A stretch of DNA of 5,405 nucleotides from an uncultured cyanobacterium. Its GTDB lineage: Bacteria > Cyanobacteriota > Cyanobacteriia > CACIAM-69d. Below, piece by piece: positions 1 through 4,094 of this stretch. Below the pieces are notes generated by a model. It ran no database searches. It saw nothing but the letters and a program-made list of their open reading frames with translations, and was not told the origin of the DNA. Location: positions 1 to 5,405 of the forward strand of contig CALCTI010000054.1 of assembly GCA_937894105.1 (NCBI GenBank). The letters run 5' to 3'. A program made the position numbers and the translations under genes. Numbering within the stretch: the first letter of the stretch is position 1; every line of letters starts with the position of its first letter.

Positions 1-783
1 GTGGGGGCTCGTCTTTGCGCACGTGAGCTTTGCCGCAATTGGCGCAGTAAGCAGATTTTGAGCGGTCGCGCGGTGTGGCTAGCGATCGGAGCGGGAATGC
101 TGTGCTATTTCATCGGCGGTCTATTTTTTAGCTACTGGGAACTGGGCTTGCAAAAGGAGCCGGACGTTAGCCCAGGGGATGTGTTCTATGTGGCCACCTA
201 TGTGTTCCTATCGGTGGGCATGCTGTTGGCCGTATTGCCTCGACGGTTAAACTTAGAAATTTGGCAGTGGGCTGCCGTGGGAGTCATTGGCGTTGTGGGT
301 GCAGTGTTTTCCTTTTCACCCCTAATTGCTGGCGGGGGTGGAGAAGAGGGAGCTGTGGAAGCGGCGGTAGAAGCCACTGCGGAAGCAGCAACGACGGCTG
401 TTAGCACCGCTCCCGCTTGGGCAGTTCAAGCGGAGGAGCTGCTGAACCCCTTTGCCGATATTATTTTGAACCTGTACACCGTTGGCGATATTGTGCTGTT
501 GGTTTTGGCGTCTGCATTGCTGCTGGCGTTTTGGGGGGGGCGATCTGCCCAGTCATGGCGAATGATCGCAGCGGCGGCGATTTCTTTGTATATTGCCGAT
601 ATGTGGTTTAACTATGCCATTAACAATATCGCTAACTATGAAAGTGGCTCCCTCCTTGAAGTATTTTGGATTTTTAGTGGCGTGTTGTTTGGTATTGGCG
701 CGGTGTTAGAGTTTGACCTGTCGACGCGATCGCGTCGCAGTTCTCGCCGTCGCTCTTCTTCAGCATCATCAGCGGTTTCTTAG
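1..783 (+). CDS. Orphan 7-TM sensor-like membrane protein, 5' end missing or uncertain
   Basis: An integral membrane protein of unknown function. Counting from codon 1, hydrophobic helices lie at about residues 24-45, 60-79, 89-110, 152-177, 186-207 and 218-238. The pattern (AVWLAIGAG, YWELGL, GDVFYVATY, a TVGDIVLLVLAS helix, then WRMIAAAAISLYIADMW and LLEVFWIFSG) resembles the 7-TM input domains I know from bacterial and archaeal histidine kinases and GGDEF proteins. Here the chain ends at residue 260 in an Arg/Ser tail (242-260) with no kinase, PAS or GGDEF part. The loop at about 110-146 is unusually Ala/Glu/Thr-rich, and a run of eight G lies in the codons for W178-R181. GTG at position 1 is in frame but coincides with the window edge. 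The first 19 codons read poorly (three Cys, no hydrophobicity), whereas the +2 frame reads as a membrane helix there, so the true start is probably upstream or shifted. Alternative starts are TTG at 58, GTG at 73 and ATG at 97. The gene is clearly real; its function is unknown. Confidence 0.75.
   Translation: MGARLCARELCRNWRSKQILSGRAVWLAIGAGMLCYFIGGLFFSYWELGLQKEPDVSPGDVFYVATYVFLSVGMLLAVLPRRLNLEIWQWAAVGVIGVVGAVFSFSPLIAGGGGEEGAVEAAVEATAEAATTAVSTAPAWAVQAEELLNPFADIILNLYTVGDIVLLVLASALLLAFWGGRSAQSWRMIAAAAISLYIADMWFNYAINNIANYESGSLLEVFWIFSGVLFGIGAVLEFDLSTRSRRSSRRRSSSASSAVS
722..737. repeat. 16-bp perfect palindrome centred on a HIP1 octamer
   Basis: CGACGCGATCGCGTCG is identical to its own reverse complement, and its core at 726-733 is the cyanobacterial HIP1 octamer GCGATCGC. 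It lies within the codons for the basic C-terminal tail of the membrane protein. Most HIP1 copies in this window have only the 8-10 bp core, so the extended symmetry is notable, though it may be chance in Arg-rich coding sequence. Confidence 0.7.
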
Positions 784-803
784 GCAAAGTTAAATTGCCT
801 TTT
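782..803 (+). terminator. Candidate rho-independent terminator after the membrane protein gene
   Basis: AGGCAA (782-787) pairs perfectly with TTGCCT (795-800) around a 7-nt loop, and the T-run continues to 803. It starts within the stop codon of the upstream gene. The stem is short (6 bp) and only moderately GC-rich, so termination may be partial. It would separate the membrane protein gene from the HTH gene 54 bp downstream. Confidence 0.45.
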
Positions 804-837
804 AGCCGCTTTAGTTGGACCTTATTAGGCTGATTTA

Positions 838-1998
838 ATGACACCGAAAAAACTCTCTGACTCTGAGAAGCAAGAAATTGCCGCATCCTATGGCGAGGGA
901 GGTGTCACCATGGCGAGCCTAGCGCGAACCTATGGCGTTAGCCCGTCCACCATTAGCCGTGTGCTGCGGCAAGCTGAGATGGAGCAAAGTGCTCCGAAAA
1001 AATCGCCGAAAGCTAAACCGGCTAAAGAGTCCCCTAAGGTGAAACCTAAGGGCAGTGGTCAGTCAAAGAGGGACGCCAGTAAAGGCAGCGCTGACGACAA
1101 TATGCCCGCGCCGCCTTCCCCAGCTCCGGTTCCAACCCCAGAAACGGAACAAGTTAAAACCAAGCGCACTCGCAAACGTAGAAGCGCTAAGTCCGATAGC
1201 ACCGAAGCAGTCGACGGGGCGATCGCTTCAGTGACCGCCCCATCCGGCGATAATGGCTTGCCTAGCAATGGTTCTGGCAATGCTCCTAACAATGGCTCCG
1301 TTGTGGAGTCTGGGGACGATTCACCTGACTTATCGGCTGATTTAGAAGAGTCTGACACTGCTGATATGTCCCCTAGACGGCGGGTACGACGTCGATCAAC
1401 AGCGCCATCGGACGGGGAGGGCGATCGCGACGATGAGCAGCTAACCATGCCCGTCGCTGACGACGAAGACACCCAGGATCTGTCCGAAGTGGTCCAGGTG
1501 CAATCCACTGGTCGTCAGGATGAACTAGGGGACGACGATAGTGACTTAGATTTGGGTGATGAGGATTTAGACGACGATCTATCCCTGGATGATGATTATG
1601 GGGATGACGAGGACGACGATGAGGACGACGATGAGGATGAGGATGATGTGGACGATGGTCAGGGCGCTTTGGAAGGGAATCCGGCACAGCCCCTGGAGGT
1701 CTTTCCCTTTATAAACGCATCGTTACCTAACCCTTGTTATCTGGTGGTGGACCGCTCGGCGGAGTTAATTACGCGCCCGTTGAAAGATTTTCGCGATTTG
1801 GGGCTTATTCCCGATGACGAAGCAAACCTCAAGACGCTGCCAGTATTTGACAATCACCGCATTGCCCGGCGCTTTTCGGCGCGAAATCAGCGGGTGATTA
1901 AGGTGCCTGACAGCACAGTATTTATGAAAACCGGATCCTATTTGCAGGCAAAGAAAATTACTCGGCTTTTGGTTGATGGTCGGGTTTACTCACTGTAA
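838..1998 (+). CDS. HTH-domain protein with polyacidic linker and unrecognised C-terminal domain
   Basis: A 386-residue protein in three parts. Residues 6-45 form a helix-turn-helix of the kind found in Hin-type recombinases and IS3 OrfA proteins (LSDSEKQEIAASYGEGG, then SLARTYGVSPSTISRVLRQ), which implies DNA binding. Residues 46-283 are low complexity: Lys/Pro-rich (53-73), a basic patch KTKRTRKRR (107-115), Asn/Gly/Ser-rich, a second basic patch RRRVRRR (180-186), and an acidic block (228-273) with 33 Asp/Glu in 46 residues. Residues 284-386 look folded (FPFINASLPNPCYLVVDRS, later RVIKVPDSTVFMKTGSYLQ), and I cannot assign them to a named family. There is no recombinase or transposase catalytic domain, so despite the HTH this is not a mobile-element gene. 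The ATG has an AGG (827-829) eight bases upstream. No signal peptide or membrane helix is visible, so it is probably cytoplasmic and nucleoid-associated. A regulatory or DNA-organising role is inference only. Confidence 0.9.
   Translation: MTPKKLSDSEKQEIAASYGEGGVTMASLARTYGVSPSTISRVLRQAEMEQSAPKKSPKAKPAKESPKVKPKGSGQSKRDASKGSADDNMPAPPSPAPVPTPETEQVKTKRTRKRRSAKSDSTEAVDGAIASVTAPSGDNGLPSNGSGNAPNNGSVVESGDDSPDLSADLEESDTADMSPRRRVRRRSTAPSDGEGDRDDEQLTMPVADDEDTQDLSEVVQVQSTGRQDELGDDDSDLDLGDEDLDDDLSLDDDYGDDEDDDEDDDEDEDDVDDGQGALEGNPAQPLEVFPFINASLPNPCYLVVDRSAELITRPLKDFRDLGLIPDDEANLKTLPVFDNHRIARRFSARNQRVIKVPDSTVFMKTGSYLQAKKITRLLVDGRVYSL
1609..1647 (+). repeat. In-frame tandem GAN-codon repeat in the acidic tract
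   Basis: The 12-bp unit GAGGACGACGAT is perfectly duplicated in tandem (1609-1620 and 1621-1632). It is followed by a decayed stretch of GAG and GAT codons to 1647. Each unit encodes Glu-Asp-Asp-Asp. All of it lies in frame in the HTH protein gene, so copy-number changes would lengthen or shorten the acidic tract without a frameshift. Confidence 0.8.
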
Positions 1999-2011
1999 AT
2001 CCGCTCCGTTC

Positions 2012-2038
2012 ACCCTGCGCACCGCTGGGTTATTCGTT
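2012..2038 (+). terminator. Candidate terminator after the HTH gene
   Basis: ACCC (2012-2015) and GCG (2017-2019) pair with CGC (2023-2025) and GGGT (2027-2030), giving a 7-bp stem with one central T-T mismatch and a CAC loop. The T-rich stretch TTATTCGTT follows. It begins 14 bases after the TAA stop at 1996-1998. The position and shape fit a factor-independent terminator, although the T-tract is interrupted. A weaker 5-bp hairpin (AGCCT/AGGCT, 2049-2063) lies just beyond. Confidence 0.5.
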
Positions 2039-2104
2039 AGCATTGAATAGCCTGAAATAGGCTTGGGCGCTGGCGTACTCTGGTGCTGAATTACGTTCTC
2101 CGAC

Positions 2105-2124
2105 CATAATCATTTAGTTATAAG
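2105..2124 (+). promoter_or_regulatory. ndbB: Possible -10 elements upstream of ndbB
   Basis: Two hexamers each match TATAAT at five of six positions: CATAAT (2105-2110) and TATAAG (2119-2124). Neither has a convincing -35 box at the usual spacing. They lie in the 141-bp gap after the HTH gene terminator, where a promoter for ndbB-purE would be expected. Use of the downstream box would leave a leader of about 9 bases, consistent with the absence of a Shine-Dalgarno sequence before the ATG at 2140. This is a weak call based on motif and position only. Confidence 0.25.
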
Positions 2125-2139
2125 ACTCTAGTTACAACC

Positions 2140-3300
2140 ATGGCTGAGGCAACGGATTCCAATCGCATTGTGATTTTGGGGGGCGGCTTTGGGGGACTAT
2201 ATACGGCTTTGCGGCTGGCGGAGTTGCCTTGGGATCAGACGGTGCAGCCGGAAATTGTGCTGGTGGATCGCAGCGATCGCTTTGTGTTTTTGCCCCTGCT
2301 GTACGAACTAATGACCGGGGAGCTACAAACTTGGGAGGTGGCACCGCCTTACAGCGAGATACTGGGCAATACGCCCGTGCGCTTCGTGCAGGATTCAGTG
2401 ACGGCGATTTATCCCGAGGCGAAGTCGGTTACCTTGGGCAGCGGCGAAGTATTGACCTACGGTCGACTGGTTTTAGGGCTAGGGGGGGAAACACCGATAG
2501 ATATTGTGCCCGGTGCAGCGGATCACGCGATTCCCTTCCGATCGTTGGAGGATGCTTATCGACTAGAAGAACAGCTCAAGGTGCTGGAACAGTCGGATCA
2601 GGACAAAATTCGTGTGGCGGTGGTGGGCGGTGGCTATAGCGGCGTGGAGTTGGCCTGTAAGCTGGCGGACCGTCTGGGGAGTCGCGGACGGCGGCGCATT
2701 ATCGAGAAATCGGACAAGGTGCTGCAAAATTCACCGGAGTTTAACCGCATGGCGGCGGATGCGGCCCTGGAAAAACGTGGGGTTTGGGTTGATTGGGAAA
2801 CAACGGTGGAGGAAATTACGGCGGATACAATTTCCTTAACCTATCGGGGCGAAACCGAAGCGCTACCGGTGGATGTAACCTTGTGGACCGTTGGAAACCG
2901 GATTCCTGAGCTGGTGCGATCGCTCCCCCTGGACAAAAATGAGCGCGGGCAAATCAAAGCCGACGCCACCTTACAAACTAGCGATCCGGCAATATTTGCG
3001 GTGGGGGACCTGGCCGAAAGCTGTGATAAAGCCGGGGCGGTGGTGCCCTCTACGGGGCAGGTGGCGATTCAGCAGGCGGATTATGTGGCGTGGAATGTGT
3101 GGGCGTCCCTGGGCGATCGCCCGGCGTTGGAATTCCGCTATCAGAATTTGGGAGAGATGCTGGCCCTCGGTAACACCGAGGCCACCCTGTCAGGGCTGGG
3201 ATTGACCCTAGATGGTCCGCTAGCCTATGCGGCACGGCGGCTGGTGTACCATCTAGGGCTAACCCAGCCTTTACTAAAGGGACTTGGAATTGGAACCTAG
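2140..3300 (+). CDS. ndbB: NdbB/NDC1-type NAD(P)H:quinone oxidoreductase (demethylphylloquinone reductase family)
   Basis: A type II NAD(P)H dehydrogenase of 386 residues: a flavoprotein that passes electrons from NAD(P)H to membrane quinone without pumping protons. An FAD-binding Rossmann motif GGGFGG lies at 14-19, with acidic D43 ending the second strand. The nucleotide-binding GGGYSG is at 163-168, followed by VE, with E189 at the strand end that usually selects NADH over NADPH. The FAD-contacting IFAVGD is at 285-290. FVFLPLLYELMTGEL (48-62), LWTVGN and YQNLGEMLALG match what I recall of plant NDC1 and cyanobacterial NdbB better than classic NDH-2. That subgroup is reported to reduce demethylphylloquinone in phylloquinone synthesis and plastoquinone pools. 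There is no signal peptide; family members are peripheral on the membrane through a C-terminal amphipathic region, which looks shortened here. The start at 2140 places the Rossmann strand at residue 9, as expected; no Shine-Dalgarno is seen. It probably heads a transcript that includes purE. Confidence 0.88.
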   Translation: MAEATDSNRIVILGGGFGGLYTALRLAELPWDQTVQPEIVLVDRSDRFVFLPLLYELMTGELQTWEVAPPYSEILGNTPVRFVQDSVTAIYPEAKSVTLGSGEVLTYGRLVLGLGGETPIDIVPGAADHAIPFRSLEDAYRLEEQLKVLEQSDQDKIRVAVVGGGYSGVELACKLADRLGSRGRRRIIEKSDKVLQNSPEFNRMAADAALEKRGVWVDWETTVEEITADTISLTYRGETEALPVDVTLWTVGNRIPELVRSLPLDKNERGQIKADATLQTSDPAIFAVGDLAESCDKAGAVVPSTGQVAIQQADYVAWNVWASLGDRPALEFRYQNLGEMLALGNTEATLSGLGLTLDGPLAYAARRLVYHLGLTQPLLKGLGIGT

Positions 3301-3331
3301 ATAGGTAAGCACAAGAATTTGAGTTGATTTT

Positions 3332-3856
3332 ATGGCTGACGGTGGGGCAGAAATCGGCATCATTATGGGCAGCGATTCAGATCTGCCGGTAATGCAGGGG
3401 GCGATCGCCATTTGCGAAGAGTTTCAGGTGCCCATGGAGGTGGCTATCGTGTCTGCCCACCGCACCCCGGATCGTATGGTGGACTATGCCCGGTCGGCTC
3501 GAAGTCGTGGAATCCAAGTTATTATCGCCGGGGCCGGTGGCGCAGCCCATTTACCAGGCATGGTGGCGGCACTGACCCCCCTGCCGGTCGTTGGCGTGCC
3601 GGTGCCCACCCGCCATTTAGGGGGCGTCGATTCCCTCCATTCCATCGTGCAAATGCCCCGGGGAATTCCGGTGGCAACGGTGGCGAGCGGGAATGCCCAA
3701 AATGCTGGATTATTGGCGGTGCAGATTTTGGCGTGCCAACGGCCAGCGCTGTTAGATCAGGTGCAGAACTATCGCGATCGCCTAAAGACCATGGTGATGG
3801 ATAAACAAGACAAGCTCGAAAAGCTTAGTTATCGGCAATATTTAGAGCAAATGTAA
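3332..3856 (+). CDS. purE: Class I PurE, N5-carboxyaminoimidazole ribonucleotide mutase
   Basis: PurE converts N5-CAIR, made by PurK, to CAIR in de novo purine synthesis in the cytoplasm; the family forms homo-octamers. The 174-residue length is normal. Signature segments are intact: MGSDSD (12-17), SAHRTPD (41-47) with the catalytic His at 43, AGAGGAAHLPGM (66-77), GVP (88-90), GGVDSLHSIVQMPRGIP (97-113) and NAQNAGLLAVQIL near the end. The full N5-CAIR mutase signature makes this class I rather than the class II AIR carboxylase. No purK is visible, so purK must lie elsewhere. The ATG follows ndbB by 32 bases with no hairpin between, and a weak GAG (3321-3323) lies eight bases upstream, suggesting read-through from ndbB. 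Nothing looks truncated or unusual. Confidence 0.96.
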   Translation: MADGGAEIGIIMGSDSDLPVMQGAIAICEEFQVPMEVAIVSAHRTPDRMVDYARSARSRGIQVIIAGAGGAAHLPGMVAALTPLPVVGVPVPTRHLGGVDSLHSIVQMPRGIPVATVASGNAQNAGLLAVQILACQRPALLDQVQNYRDRLKTMVMDKQDKLEKLSYRQYLEQM

Positions 3857-3890
3857 AGCGTTGAATCACCATGCCGTCTCCGATTTAGTC

Positions 3891-3906
3891 GCCTCCGATG
3901 GGAGGC
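3891..3906 (+). other. GC-rich hairpin downstream of purE, overlapping a ribosome binding site
   Basis: GCCTCC (3891-3896) pairs perfectly with GGAGGC (3901-3906) across a 4-nt GATG loop. It begins 34 bases after the purE stop. No T-run follows, so it is not a standard intrinsic terminator, though it could stabilise the purE mRNA 3' end. Its right arm holds GGGAGG, the only good Shine-Dalgarno in the gap, nine bases before the ATG at 3915. A partial second copy of the left arm (GTCTCC, 3876-3881) could pair with the same right arm using one G-U pair. Confidence 0.5.
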
Positions 3907-3914
3907 AGCAAGCA

Positions 3915-4043
3915 ATGACACTCAGCAACGGCAGCAAAAATAGTCAACGCCACTTAAAAGCCCTAAATGCAAAGAATAAAGGTAGTCTAAAGGTCGAAAG
4001 CAACCATAAGATTGGACGTGAACAAATTTTGGTGCCAGTTTAG
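3915..4043 (+). CDS. Possible small basic protein, 42 residues, unrecognised
   Basis: A short frame begins at an ATG preceded by GGGAGG with a 9-base spacer. The product is rich in Lys, Asn and Ser (it starts MTLSNGSKNSQRHLKALN and ends ILVPV), has a net positive charge, and has no hydrophobic segment or known motif. The frame stays open back to a TTG at 3861, which would give 60 residues, but that start lacks a ribosome binding site. Its stop codon lies in the first, degenerate unit of the repeat array. The case rests on the ribosome binding site alone; it may simply be the leader of the next gene. Confidence 0.2.
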   Translation: MTLSNGSKNSQRHLKALNAKNKGSLKVESNHKIGREQILVPV

Positions 4044-4091
4044 GACATCAGGATTAGGCATTCAGGTATAGGCATTCAGGTTTAGGCATTA
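4037..4091 (+). repeat. 14-bp tandem repeat array just upstream of the gene at 4095
   Basis: Three contiguous 14-bp units: AGGATTAGGCATTC (4050-4063), AGGTATAGGCATTC (4064-4077) and AGGTTTAGGCATTA (4078-4091). A degenerate 13-bp unit, AGTTTAGGACATC, precedes them (4037-4049). The core TAGGCATT is invariant in the three good units. Each unit is itself two AGG-led halves of about 7 bp, like the heptamer-based short tandem repeats (STRR) of cyanobacteria. The array ends four bases before the start codon, and the last AGG (4084-4086) sits eight bases upstream of that ATG, where a Shine-Dalgarno would be. Confidence 0.85.
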
Positions 4092-4094
4092 AAT

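Noticed and set aside
198..407. Minus-strand ORF with an Ala-rich start
   Set aside because: It is antisense to helices and the Ala-rich loop of the membrane protein, with low-complexity composition and no independent support.
815..820. TTGGAC as a -35 box for the HTH gene
   Set aside because: A -10 box at 16-18 bases would fall on or inside the start codon at 838, and no TATAAT-like hexamer is there.
838..975. Transposase or recombinase gene suggested by the IS3/Hin-like HTH
   Set aside because: No DDE or serine-recombinase catalytic region follows, and no terminal inverted repeats or target duplications are visible around the gene.
1059..1508. 149-codon minus-strand ORF
   Set aside because: It is antisense to the low-complexity linker of the HTH protein. 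The Ser/Leu-rich translation has no motif, and the + strand gene is well supported.
1373..1687. Minus-strand ORF rich in His, Arg and Pro
   Set aside because: It is the antisense reading of the GAN-codon acidic tract, which automatically yields His/Arg/Pro codons. No ribosome binding site or domain is visible.
4012..4040. TTGGAC as a -35 box for the receiver-like gene
   Set aside because: The sequence 17 bases on (around 4035-4040) bears no resemblance to a -10 box.
4037..4091. CRISPR array
   Set aside because: The 14-bp units are contiguous with no unique spacers, and no cas gene is present, so it is a simple tandem repeat.
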